Assembly: GCA_963840435.1 (NCBI GenBank)
Contig: CAWIYY010000008.1
Location: 137,943-201,942 of the forward strand
DNA: 64,000 bases
From: Bog-473 sp963840435
GTDB lineage: Bacteria > Actinomycetota > Acidimicrobiia > Acidimicrobiales > RAAP-2
Direction of reading: 5' to 3'
Position numbers and translations under genes: made by a program. This document shows positions 18,153-26,453 of this stretch, one piece after another (within the stretch, counting starts at the first letter, position 1; every line of letters starts with the position of its first letter). Below the pieces are notes generated by a model, which was not told the DNA's origin, did no database searches, and saw nothing but the letters and a program-made list of their open reading frames with translations.

Positions 18153-18660
18153 TCAGATGACGTTGCTCCGACGCCACTGGAGTCGAGTCCAACGTCGACC
18201 CGCCTTCCTCGCCGCCTTCGTGGTCCGTTTGGTGTGCGTCGGTCTGCTCGTCTGGGTGGCCGCCATCCACCTTCACCTGTGGTCGGAGGGATACCGCGAC
18301 ATCCCGACCGTCGGCCCTCTCTTCTTGGCGGACGCCGTGGGCGGCTTCCTGCTGGCGGCAGTCCTCCTGGTGTGGTCGCGGCCGCTCGCCGGGCTCCTGG
18401 GGACCGGATTCATGATCTCGACCCTCGGAGGACTCGTCATCAGCCTCAATTTCGGCTTGTTCGGCTTTCGGGAATCGTCGGGGGCGTCCTTCGTGATCGA
18501 GACGATCATCTTGGAGTCTGTCGGGGCGGTCGCTTTACTGGGCTGGACGGTCGTCGCCTGGCACGATTGGACCCAGAGCCGGTTCAGTGGCCGCGAGGCC
18601 ACCTGCGAGTCGGGATCGCCCGCCTTCCCCGGGGCCGAGCGCCCTCTTGGCGCTCTCTAG
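18133..18660 (+). CDS. Small polytopic membrane protein
   Basis: A 175-residue protein with four hydrophobic helices (about residues 24-46, 57-78, 83-104 and 120-142) and an Arg-rich N-terminus. ATG at 18133 is preferred to upstream codons because GGAGGG precedes it. The gene overlaps the Pro/Thr-rich protein by 20 bp, so the two are likely co-expressed and may work together at the envelope. The family is not recognised. Confidence 0.6.
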   Translation: MATATSDQMTLLRRHWSRVQRRPAFLAAFVVRLVCVGLLVWVAAIHLHLWSEGYRDIPTVGPLFLADAVGGFLLAAVLLVWSRPLAGLLGTGFMISTLGGLVISLNFGLFGFRESSGASFVIETIILESVGAVALLGWTVVAWHDWTQSRFSGREATCESGSPAFPGAERPLGAL

Positions 18661-18904
18661 TCCTCTGACGGTCGGACGTTCCAGCTGGAGGAACCTGGTC
18701 CGCTTGGCAGTCGTGGGCTGAAAGACGTGCCCATTGCGAGAGCGGATCTTTTCTCGACAAGGGTCCGCTCAGACTGCGCTTCCGGCTCCGGCCCAACCCG
18801 GCTCAGACTGCACCTGGCTCTCCCGGTTTGCCACAGGGCTCAAACCCCCGAGTGCGAATGCCGGGGTCCGCAGATAGGACCGTCCCGGGCCAATGAGTTC
18901 TGAT

Positions 18905-19843
18905 TCAGAGTCGGATGACGGCCTTGCCGCGCAGGCCACCACGGCGGAGGTCGTCCAGTACTTTCGCAGCGTCGGCGAGTGCAACGGTAGATCGGATGCG
19001 TGCTGTGATGGTGCCGTCCGCGAGCATCTGGGCGACCGTGGCCAGCCCCTCAGGCGATATCAGAGGATTCGCGTTGGAGGAGTGGTTGTGCGCGGTGATC
19101 TGGTGCTCAGCAAACCAACCTTCGTCCGCAGCAAAGATCGTCGAGACGAGGCGGCCTCCGGGACGGATGACCTCGGCGTCGCGGCGGATGGCGTCCGGGC
19201 CGTTGACCAAGTCAAGAACGGAATCGACGCCGTCGGTATGATCGGCGCGCAGCGCATCGATCACGTCGACGGCCTGGCTGTCGTACACCTCCTCGGCCCC
19301 GAGATGACGCGCCTCGTCGGCGTCGCCGCGCACGGTCGCGATGACATGTGCGCCGCGGGAGCGGGCCATCTGCACGGCATAGCCGCCGACCCCGCCGGTC
19401 GCGCCCATGACCACGACGTGCTGGCCAACGGTCACCTCGAGCAACTCAACCGTCCGCAGTGCGGTCACCGCCGGAATGGGCAGCGCAGCGGCCTGGTCGT
19501 CGGCCACTCCGTCGGGAATACGGGCCAACGGCTCCATCGCGGCTGCAGGGGCGACCGCGGTGTAGTCGGCATAGGAACCGTGCGTCCGCGCCATGCCGAA
19601 CACACGGTCGCCTGCCTGCAGGTCATGCGCGCCAGCCGGCACACGTTCGGCCACACCGGCGAAGTCAATGCCCACCACGAATGGATAGGACGAGGCCGCG
19701 GTCAGCCGTCCCAAGAGGTTGTTGTCCAGCGGATTAACTCCCGCGAACCGCACGCGAATGAGCACGTCGGCATCCGCGGTCGGAACGGGAAGGTCGTGCA
19801 CCCAAGCAGGCTCACCGAAACGACGGACAGCGAATGCACGCAC
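18905..19843 (-). CDS. MDR family NAD(P)H oxidoreductase / quinone reductase-like
   Basis: A 312-residue protein. A GroES-like domain starts RAFAVRRFGEPAWV, followed by the Rossmann motif GATGGVGGYAVQMARS. It lacks the Cys cluster of structural-zinc alcohol dehydrogenases and resembles zinc-independent quinone reductases. GTG at 19843 is selected because GGAGG lies 5 nt before it; the open frame continues upstream to 19909. It stands alone on this strand. The physiological substrate is unknown. Confidence 0.78.
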   Translation of the reverse strand: MRAFAVRRFGEPAWVHDLPVPTADADVLIRVRFAGVNPLDNNLLGRLTAASSYPFVVGIDFAGVAERVPAGAHDLQAGDRVFGMARTHGSYADYTAVAPAAAMEPLARIPDGVADDQAAALPIPAVTALRTVELLEVTVGQHVVVMGATGGVGGYAVQMARSRGAHVIATVRGDADEARHLGAEEVYDSQAVDVIDALRADHTDGVDSVLDLVNGPDAIRRDAEVIRPGGRLVSTIFAADEGWFAEHQITAHNHSSNANPLISPEGLATVAQMLADGTITARIRSTVALADAAKVLDDLRRGGLRGKAVIRL

Positions 19844-20118
19844 GCGGACCTCCACACCCTGGCGTCCTCGAATATATCCCCACCGGGAACCGCAGGCCTT
19901 CGGCTGCATCCTGGCTGGACCCAGACGACGCCATCAACCGAACCATTGGCGTCGCCACCACGGTCCGGCGCTTGCCCTTCTCGCCCCTAACCCGAGGAAG
20001 TCGGCACCGTCACAGGCAGGTCATACGGTCCAAGTAATGACACATCAGACCTGGTGGGTGCGGCGGAGGCCCGGGTCGCTGGGAGCGGTTGGGTGCCCGG
20101 TCGCGAGCGGAGGTGCGG

Positions 20119-21408
20119 TCAGGCCGCGGCGAAGAAGTTCTTGGTCACGGAGAACGAGTTGGACTTGGCTTTTATGCTGACGGTACTCGGCGTATACCAA
20201 ACGCCGTACGTGTCATCAAAGATGGTGTTGCCCGTGATGGTCACGTTGTACAAGCTGGCATCCGACCACACCAGGATGCCGGTCGTCTCGTTGTCCGCAG
20301 GGCCCGGCGGGTCCGCTCCGTCGGCCAGATCGACGTTGTTCTGTCCGATCGTGTTGCCGGTGAAGACGTTGTCGTTGACGTAGGCGTTTGCCTGGTGGCC
20401 GTGCACCGATATGCCGGCGAGACCGTTGCCTTCGATCAGATTGCCCGTGACCGTATTGTCGTAAGAGCCGGTAAAGCTCTCGGGAGCGAAGATCCCGACG
20501 CCAGCGCCATAGCCCTTGACCCCATTGCCTATAACCACGTTGCGGACGACCAAGTTGTCGTAAACGCCCCCGAAGGTCGGATCCAGCTGACCAGTCGCAG
20601 GATTAAATGCGAGGTTATGCCCCGGCAGGGTGATGCCGCAGTCCTTGGTGTTGCCGACGACATAGTTGCGGCGCACCACGTTGCCGTGGTTCGGGCCGAA
20701 CTCGTCGGTCAGCAAAATCCCACCGGCATTTCCGACGGATCGGTTGCCCCGGACCAACGAGTCGGCGACGCTCAAGAGGTGAATGCCTTCGCCGCAGTCG
20801 GATCCACCGTTCGGAGTGCAGGGTAAATACGGTGACTTCGCCTTGTTGAAGCCTTGGTCATTGTCCCTGACTATGTTGTTCTCAATCGCAATGTTCGTTA
20901 ACGGGGTTCCCGTATAGAGCTGTTTGCCCCCTAACACGGGACCCACGACCGGGTTCGGATTGACCGCCAGAATCCCCTCGCCCTCAGCGCCCAAAACCTT
21001 GAACCCCTCCACGGTCACGTTGGAGGATTCGATGGTGATTCCGTTGTAGGGAGCTTGCCCGAGGATGGCGCCGGTCGGCGCTCCCGGGAGCCCGGTGGCG
21101 TTGATCGTGGCGGACTCGCCGATAAGTGTGAGCGGGATGGTGATGACGACATCCTCGGCGTACGTGCCGGGACATGCCACAACCGTGTCACCAGAGGCCG
21201 CGCTGGCCACCGCGCTGCTGATCGTCGAGAAATTCGCCGTCGCGCACGAGGTGCCGGCGGCGCTCGAGCTCGCGCTCGGCGACGCGTACAATGTCGGGAG
21301 TTTGGCGGCGGATGCAGCAGAAGCTTCGGCCATCCCGGCGCCACCGACCGCAACCACGGCAACTCCAGCGAATAACAGCCGTCTGATCTGGTATCCCGTC
21401 GAGATCAT
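20119..21408 (-). CDS. Secreted right-handed parallel beta-helix protein (NosD/pectate-lyase-like fold)
   Basis: A 429-residue protein. Residues 1-32 are a signal peptide (MISTGYQIRRLLFAG, hydrophobic core, then Ala-rich). The mature part has the repetitive IxNNxVxxN pattern of right-handed beta-helices (NIVRDNDQGF, NRSVGNAGGI, NYVVGNTKDCGI, NLIEGNGLAGI, NTIFDDTYGVW). Four Cys occur in pairs. It probably binds or cleaves a polysaccharide, but no catalytic site could be assigned. Start at ATG 21408 is supported by GAGGAAG. It is divergent from the large repeat protein across a 718-bp gap. Confidence 0.72.
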   Translation of the reverse strand: MISTGYQIRRLLFAGVAVVAVGGAGMAEASAASAAKLPTLYASPSASSSAAGTSCATANFSTISSAVASAASGDTVVACPGTYAEDVVITIPLTLIGESATINATGLPGAPTGAILGQAPYNGITIESSNVTVEGFKVLGAEGEGILAVNPNPVVGPVLGGKQLYTGTPLTNIAIENNIVRDNDQGFNKAKSPYLPCTPNGGSDCGEGIHLLSVADSLVRGNRSVGNAGGILLTDEFGPNHGNVVRRNYVVGNTKDCGITLPGHNLAFNPATGQLDPTFGGVYDNLVVRNVVIGNGVKGYGAGVGIFAPESFTGSYDNTVTGNLIEGNGLAGISVHGHQANAYVNDNVFTGNTIGQNNVDLADGADPPGPADNETTGILVWSDASLYNVTITGNTIFDDTYGVWYTPSTVSIKAKSNSFSVTKNFFAAA

Positions 21409-21984
21409 GTCTCTTCCTCGTTTCAGATCGAGCGCCAACTGTCAACTACTCTTACACCCGGATTGCACTTTCGGCAAGGCTCATTTGCCGATCAATTACG
21501 GGTAGCGACACGTGCCAGCGTGACCGCTCCTGGCGCCCCAAGGCTCGCGAGACACGCTGGGAGAAGAGCAAGCGCTCGAGCAGGCGCGCCGTCTCAGGAG
21601 CCCGCGTACGCCGAGCCATCAATCTGATCGCGAAGGCAGACCTCGACGTACGCGGGGTGAGCGGACTCCATTCCATGTTGGTCGTCGAGATCCTCGTGAC
21701 CCGGCTCGCGCGTCAGTCGAGACCAACTGGCCAGACGCGGCCGCGATCGACAACCGCGCCCGACCGTCGGAGACAAACGTCGGTAGCTTCTAAGTGAGTG
21801 CAACTACTTACGTAGATCGACGCATCTCCCTCTGAAGACCCGCTCTCACGCGAGTAAAGAACTCGCATGCGAACTGACCGCGCGCCGACAGTCGAAGAAG
21901 GACACCAGAAATTCTCAACACAACGGGGAAACTCCGGGTGAAATTACCTAGGCCCCTTTTTCGGGTGCGCTGCATCTGACTGTT

Positions 21985-21996
21985 CGAAACGTTTCG
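21985..21996. promoter_or_regulatory. Perfect 12-bp palindrome resembling a LacI-family operator
   Basis: CGAAACGTTTCG is perfectly self-complementary, with the central AACGTT core usual for LacI/PurR-type operators. It lies 142 bp upstream of the repeat-protein start and about 70 bp upstream of the TTGACA element. No LacI-type gene is in the window, so the regulator would act in trans. Confidence 0.4.
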
Positions 21997-22063
21997 CGCC
22001 GCGTTGATGCTGGCTCCTTCGCACTCGTGTCGATGCGCGGTGATTCCTTTCGTTGTGCGCTTG

Positions 22064-22092
22064 TTGACACATTTTGTAACCAGTGCTAGGCC
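22064..22092 (+). promoter_or_regulatory. Putative promoter of the large repeat protein
   Basis: A perfect -35 TTGACA (22064-22069) is followed after 17 bp by TAGGCC (22087-22092), a weak -10. Transcription would start near 22099, leaving a leader of about 28 nt that contains the AAAGGGG ribosome-binding site. Confidence 0.45.
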
Positions 22093-22126
22093 TGCGTCTG
22101 CATTTGGCGAGCAAAGGGGTTTTGAA

Positions 22127-24751
22127 ATGGCGGCTCGATTCCTTATTCCCGTTCACCGTTGCGGAGGATCGCGGACATCGGTTCCTCGAAAGTTGGCAGC
22201 AGTCGCCGCACCGGGTTTGCTCGGCCTGGTCCTCGGTGTGGGCCTGTTTGGCGCCCCAGCGGGCGCGCTGCACCCGAAAGCAATCGTGGAAGGGGGCGCG
22301 TCGTGCTCTGACAGTTGGAAAACAGCGGTCAGCGGTTTGTGGACGACGGCCGCCGACTGGTCGACCGGCGCCGTGCCGACCTCGACCAGCAACGTCTGCA
22401 TCAAGGTCGCCGGCAACTACAAAGTGACGATTGACGGCAGCGCATCTGCCAACAAGGTCATTGTGGGCGGCTCAGCGGATAAGCAGACCCTGTCCATCAA
22501 CGGATCGCCGTCTTTCAACTCGAGCCTGTCGCTTACTGCGGCAACCGGCAGCAAAATCAGCGCGCATGGTGTCGTCAAGCTCAAGGCGCAGAACGTAGCG
22601 GGCTCTGGCTACGCGCTGATCGGAGGTGGTGGCGGAGTCACCATCGCCAACAGCGGGACATTCTCGACATCGGGCGGCGAGGACAGCGGGATCTATCTGA
22701 GGGTGAACATCACCAACGGCAGCACAGCCAAGACCAAGATCAACGGGATCACCAGTGAGGACGGCAGCGGTGGCGCCACCACCTTGACCAACAAGGGCAC
22801 GTTCTCCGTCGGAGCCAACGGCAGCCTGACCCTGACCAATGGGTCGGCGTTCACCCAGACTGCTGGCACCTTCACCAACCACGGAATCTTCACCGAGCAG
22901 GGCGGTGTCTTCACCCAGACCGCGGGTACCGACTCCGGGAACCCGGCAACGATCCTCAACTCCAGCACCCTGACGGACGTCGCGGAATCGGGGACCTACA
23001 CCTTTGACCTGTTGAACGCCAACACTCTCGGCGGCACTATCCCGAGCGGCCAGACGGTGGACATCATCGGGAACCCGACCTACAACAGCAACACCACGCT
23101 GGCGGCCAACCTGACCAACGACGGCACCCTCGAGCTCGATGCGCTCACGACCGCCGGCTCCGGCGATGCCTATCTCTCCGGCCCGGCCTTCACCGTCACC
23201 AACGCCGGGACCTTCGAGACCGAGGGCGGAACCGTCTCTCCGGACTACCTGCGGACCAACATCACCGATAATTCTGGCGCCACCGTCGCCATCGACGGGA
23301 TTACCGATGAGGACGGCAGCGGTGGCGCCACCACCTTGACCAACAAGGGCACGTTCTCCGTCGGAGCCAACGGCAGCCTGACCCTGACCAATGGGTCGGC
23401 GTTCACCCAGACTGCTGGCACCTTCACCAACCACGGAATCTTCACCGAGCAGGGCGGTGTCTTCACCCAGACCGCGGGTACCGACTCCGGGAACCCGGCA
23501 ACGATCCTCAACTCCAGCACCCTGACGGACGTCGCGGAATCGGGGACCTACACCTTTGACCTGTTGAACGCCAACACTCTCGGCGGCACTATCCCGAGCG
23601 GCCAGACGGTGGACATCATCGGGAACCCGACCTACAACAGCAACACCACGCTGGCGGCCAACCTGACCAACGACGGCACCCTCGAGCTCGATGCGCTCAC
23701 GACCGCCGGCTCCGGCGATGCCTATCTCTCCGGCCCGGCCTTCACCGTCACCAACGCCGGGACCTTCGAGACCGAGGGCGGAACCGTCTCTCCGGACTAC
23801 CTGCGGACCAACATCACCGATAATTCTGGCGCCACCGTCGCCATCGACGGGATTACCGATGAGGACGGCAGCGGTGGCGCCACCACCTTGACCAACAAGG
23901 GCACGTTCTCCGTCGGAGCCAACGGCAGCCTGACCCTGACCAATGGGTCGGCGTTCACCCAGACTGCTGGCACCTTCACCAACAGCGGGGTCTTCAATGA
24001 AGACAACGGCACCTTCACCCAGACCGCGGGCACCGACTCGGGCAACCCCGTATCGATTACCTCCGGCACCTTGACTGACGTCGCGGAATCGGGGACCTAC
24101 ACTTTTGACCTGTTCAACGCCTGCAACCTCGGCGGCACCATCCCGAGCGGACAGACGGTGGACATCATCGGGAACCCGACCTACAACACCAACGCCACGC
24201 TGGGGGCCAACCTGACCAACGACGGCACCCTCGAGCTCGATGCGCTCACGACCGCCGGCTCCGGATATGCCATTCTCACCGGCCAGACCTTCACGGTCAC
24301 CAACGCCGGGACCTTCGAGACCGAGGGTGGAACGGTCTCTCCGGACTACCTGCGGACCAACATCACTGACACCAGCACAGGCACGACAAATATCGACGGG
24401 ATCACCACTGACGACGCCAGCGGCGGCACAACGACCTTGACCAACAACGGCACTTTGTCGGTGGGCGATGGCGACGCGATCACGATTACCAACGGGTCGG
24501 GAGTCACCCAGACGAGCACGGGTACTTTCGAGCCGACGGTGGACGCCACCGCCGACAAGGCCTACGGGATCGTCGGAGGCGCCGAAACGCTAGCTGGCAT
24601 CCTCGACCCCACGACGGTCGGCTCGCCTGCCTTGAATTCGACCTACAACGTGATCAGCGGCGCCTCGGCGCTCGTGGGAGCGTTCTCTTCGGTCGATGGT
24701 GCGTACACGGTCTCGTACTCGACGGGTACGGTCACGTTGAAGGCAAACTGA
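22127..24751 (+). CDS. Large secreted beta-strand repeat protein with 184-residue repeats
   Basis: An 874-residue protein. ATG at 22127 follows AAAGGGG. Residues 1-47 look like a long signal peptide (PGLLGLVLGVGLFGAPAGA core). The first mature segment (WTTAADWSTGAVPTSTSN) is typical of surface beta-helix proteins. Residues of about 210-760 are three tandem 184-residue units built from motifs such as TNKGTFSVGANGSLTLTNGS and TNAGTFETEGGTVSPDYL, the first two essentially identical. No LPXTG, membrane anchor or autotransporter domain is present at the C-terminus, so how it is held at the surface is unknown. It is probably an adhesin or matrix protein. Confidence 0.72.
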   Translation: MAARFLIPVHRCGGSRTSVPRKLAAVAAPGLLGLVLGVGLFGAPAGALHPKAIVEGGASCSDSWKTAVSGLWTTAADWSTGAVPTSTSNVCIKVAGNYKVTIDGSASANKVIVGGSADKQTLSINGSPSFNSSLSLTAATGSKISAHGVVKLKAQNVAGSGYALIGGGGGVTIANSGTFSTSGGEDSGIYLRVNITNGSTAKTKINGITSEDGSGGATTLTNKGTFSVGANGSLTLTNGSAFTQTAGTFTNHGIFTEQGGVFTQTAGTDSGNPATILNSSTLTDVAESGTYTFDLLNANTLGGTIPSGQTVDIIGNPTYNSNTTLAANLTNDGTLELDALTTAGSGDAYLSGPAFTVTNAGTFETEGGTVSPDYLRTNITDNSGATVAIDGITDEDGSGGATTLTNKGTFSVGANGSLTLTNGSAFTQTAGTFTNHGIFTEQGGVFTQTAGTDSGNPATILNSSTLTDVAESGTYTFDLLNANTLGGTIPSGQTVDIIGNPTYNSNTTLAANLTNDGTLELDALTTAGSGDAYLSGPAFTVTNAGTFETEGGTVSPDYLRTNITDNSGATVAIDGITDEDGSGGATTLTNKGTFSVGANGSLTLTNGSAFTQTAGTFTNSGVFNEDNGTFTQTAGTDSGNPVSITSGTLTDVAESGTYTFDLFNACNLGGTIPSGQTVDIIGNPTYNTNATLGANLTNDGTLELDALTTAGSGYAILTGQTFTVTNAGTFETEGGTVSPDYLRTNITDTSTGTTNIDGITTDDASGGTTTLTNNGTLSVGDGDAITITNGSGVTQTSTGTFEPTVDATADKAYGIVGGAETLAGILDPTTVGSPALNSTYNVISGASALVGAFSSVDGAYTVSYSTGTVTLKAN
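22757..24409 (+). repeat. Tandem 552-bp coding repeats (two near-identical units plus one diverged)
   Basis: Unit 1 is 22757-23308 and unit 2 is 23309-23860; by eye they are identical at the DNA level over the whole unit. Unit 3 starts at 23861, is identical for about 125 bp and then diverges with small indels (about 549 bp long). A degenerate half-unit precedes 22757. Identity including third codon positions implies very recent duplication or gene conversion. Confidence 0.9.
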
Positions 24752-24908
24752 GTCGACCTCAGCGAACCGCGTTCGCCGGGTCCGCCTGCAGCCCGGAACC
24801 CTTTACAGCGTCATCAGCCGTCTAGGTTCCGCCAAGTCCGGCTCTTGAGAAACGCGCTGCTACTGAGACCTTCGCGGTTGGTTTCGAAGGTCACGGGATA
24901 CAGACGGT

Positions 24909-25376
24909 TTATGCGTGCGTTACCTGTGCGGCGGACTCTTTCGTGGTCACGCCCAGCTTGGTCAAGAAGCTGCGGTAGTCGGTCTGCACCCATTCCTCGG
25001 CCAACCGACCTTCATCGTCGTACTGAAAGATTCCCATCACTTCCCACTCGAAGTGTTGTCCAGTGGGCTCGACTGGACCGATGGGCGAGTCGGTAAAGAC
25101 CCCGGTGAAGTCACCGGAGAAGGTGGTGCGCGCAGCCATGAAGTCGCCGTCCACGATGATCTGTTCGCGGACGAGGCGCAGCTGGCTGAAGGCGGCGCGC
25201 AAGGACGCGAAGTAGGCCCGTAGTTCCTCGAACCCCAGGTCGGCACCAGGCCCGTGGAACACGTAGTCCTCACGGTAGTAGTCGCGGAGCGCGACGTCGT
25301 CCACACGAGCGATCGCTTCGTCGCCGATGCGAATCAGATCGCGAGCCAGCGGACTATCAGAGATGAAGCCGGGCAT
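24909..25376 (-). CDS. SnoaL-like / NTF2-fold protein (ester cyclase-like)
   Basis: A 155-residue protein with a single SnoaL-like alpha+beta cone domain (IRIGDEAIARVDDVALRDYYREDYVFHGPGADLGFEELRAYF, read as overlapping short motifs, then GQHFEWEVMGIFQYDDEGRLAEEW near residue 110). Members include polyketide cyclases, isomerases and ligand-binding proteins; the residues do not fix the activity. ATG at 25376 has GGAGGT at good spacing. It is divergent from a TetR gene, with two operator-like palindromes between them, so it is the most likely TetR target. Confidence 0.75.
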   Translation of the reverse strand: MPGFISDSPLARDLIRIGDEAIARVDDVALRDYYREDYVFHGPGADLGFEELRAYFASLRAAFSQLRLVREQIIVDGDFMAARTTFSGDFTGVFTDSPIGPVEPTGQHFEWEVMGIFQYDDEGRLAEEWVQTDYRSFLTKLGVTTKESAAQVTHA

Positions 25377-25399
25377 CGGTACCTCCTTGGTACTAGAGT

Positions 25400-25428
25400 A
25401 GTAATAATACTATGGTAGTAATATTACT
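25400..25428. promoter_or_regulatory. Two tandem 12-bp palindromes: probable TetR operators
   Basis: AGTAATAATACT (25400-25411, one mismatched pair) and AGTAATATTACT (25417-25428, perfect) have centres 17 bp apart between the SnoaL-like start (25376) and the TetR start (25448). The very A/T-rich sequence stands out from the high-GC surroundings. Binding would control both genes. Confidence 0.7.
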
Positions 25429-25435
25429 TGTCAAG

Positions 25436-25441
25436 TAGGAT
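25436..25441 (+). promoter_or_regulatory. Putative -10 (TAGGAT) of the TetR gene
   Basis: TAGGAT lies 6 nt before the ATG at 25448, giving a leaderless mRNA; the perfect operator sits directly upstream, in the -35 to -10 interval. Confidence 0.5.
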
Positions 25442-25447
25442 GGTCCT

Positions 25448-26089
25448 ATGACCGCGGAAGTGGTTGATCGACAGGAGCGACGAAAGCAACGGACCCGGCA
25501 GGCGATCCAGAAGGCCGCCCTCGAACTCTTTGCTGAGCGTGGTTACCGCGAGACCACGATCAACGACATCGCCGAGCGGGCCGAAGTCGCGCCCAGAACT
25601 GTGACGGTGCACTTCCCCGCCAAGGAAGAGCTGCTCCTCGATGCCGAACCGTTCACACTCGACAGCCTGAGCAAACGTCTCTCCTCGCGACGACCGAATG
25701 AGTCTGCGCTTGAAGCACTGCGCGACTGGATGGCGACAACCATGACAGAGGTTGAAACCAATGCGTCCGAACTGGACGAACGCTTCTGGGAGCGGCGGGC
25801 CCTGCGAGCGCACATCATCAACAACGAACCAGAGCTTCGAGGCCGCTCCCGCGCCAGCTACTTCCCCTTCGAACGCGCCCTCGCCGAGGCCATTGGCGAA
25901 GACCTCGGCCAGTCCGGAAACGGCCTGATCCCGCGCCTCGCCGCGCTGTCAGCAGTCGCCGGCTTGCGTGAGCTTTACGAAAGCGATGAGGCCCAGGCCC
26001 TGGCGGTTCCTCCGAGCGCCGCCCAACTGCTCGAGCTTGTGGACGGGGTGATTCGCTTCGTCCATGGCGGCCTTGAGGGAGGTCGGTGA
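25448..26089 (+). CDS. TetR family transcriptional regulator
   Basis: A 213-residue protein. Residues 10-60 form the TetR HTH (RRKQRTRQAIQKAALELF, then YRETTINDIAERAEVAPRTV and FPAKEELL). The remainder is a helical ligand/dimer domain without assignable specificity. TetR proteins repress neighbouring genes and release DNA on ligand binding. The divergent SnoaL-like gene and the two palindromes between them make local autoregulation likely. The start is fixed by the leaderless promoter geometry. Confidence 0.88.
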   Translation: MTAEVVDRQERRKQRTRQAIQKAALELFAERGYRETTINDIAERAEVAPRTVTVHFPAKEELLLDAEPFTLDSLSKRLSSRRPNESALEALRDWMATTMTEVETNASELDERFWERRALRAHIINNEPELRGRSRASYFPFERALAEAIGEDLGQSGNGLIPRLAALSAVAGLRELYESDEAQALAVPPSAAQLLELVDGVIRFVHGGLEGGR

Positions 26090-26453
26090 CCACTGGACCT
26101 ACCCGAAGGTCCGGACAACTGAACCTCTTGCTGTTTCTCAAACAGCGACGCGGCACGGGACTCCGCCCCCTGCCATTGTCATCGGAGGAGATCTACCTCC
26201 GACGTGAGTCCCGCTCGGCTTGTGAAGACCCTAAGTTCCGTATCGGGGAAGTGTTCCACTAGGCCGATGGCCAGAAGACTGTCCTCTTGAGGAACCGTGA
26301 TCGGTCTTCTTCCACATCGCTCGTCCCGCTCACCTCGTCAGTAGCGACAATCAAATCTCCACTACCTGTGCAGTCGTTGACTTGGTCCCCGGAGAATTCC
26401 CTGGTCAGTGGGCATATCGAAGCGCAACCTCGTCGGCCAACCGAACCGTTGCC
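26090..26453. other. 364-bp gene-free stretch containing a nested inverted repeat
   Basis: No credible gene. The notable content is a nested structure at 26156-26213. It separates the TetR gene from the convergent substrate-binding-protein gene, so part of it may serve as a bidirectional terminator. Confidence 0.55.
26156..26213. other. Nested inverted repeat (possible structured RNA or terminator)
   Basis: The outer arms CGGGACTC (26156-26163) and GAGTCCCG (26206-26213) are perfectly complementary over 8 bp. They enclose a hairpin with arms TCGGAGG (26182-26188) and CCTCCGA (26196-26202) around a 7-nt loop. There is no T tract. It lies between two convergent genes. Confidence 0.45.

Larger units (their letters stand above)
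21409..22126. other. 718-bp intergenic region between two divergent surface-protein genes
   Basis: No convincing gene was found; the short open frames here lack ribosome-binding sites and recognisable domains. It contains a 12-bp perfect palindrome at 21985-21996 and a promoter-like TTGACA at 22064-22069 facing the repeat-protein gene. Confidence 0.6.

Noticed and set aside
22472..23434. A 320-codon minus-strand frame through the repeats.
   Set aside because: It is antisense to the repeat protein and only reflects the periodic DNA; no start signal or domain was seen.
22757..24409. Regular repeats considered as CRISPR or a mobile-element array.
   Set aside because: The unit is 552 bp, stays in frame, and is continuous coding sequence without spacers.
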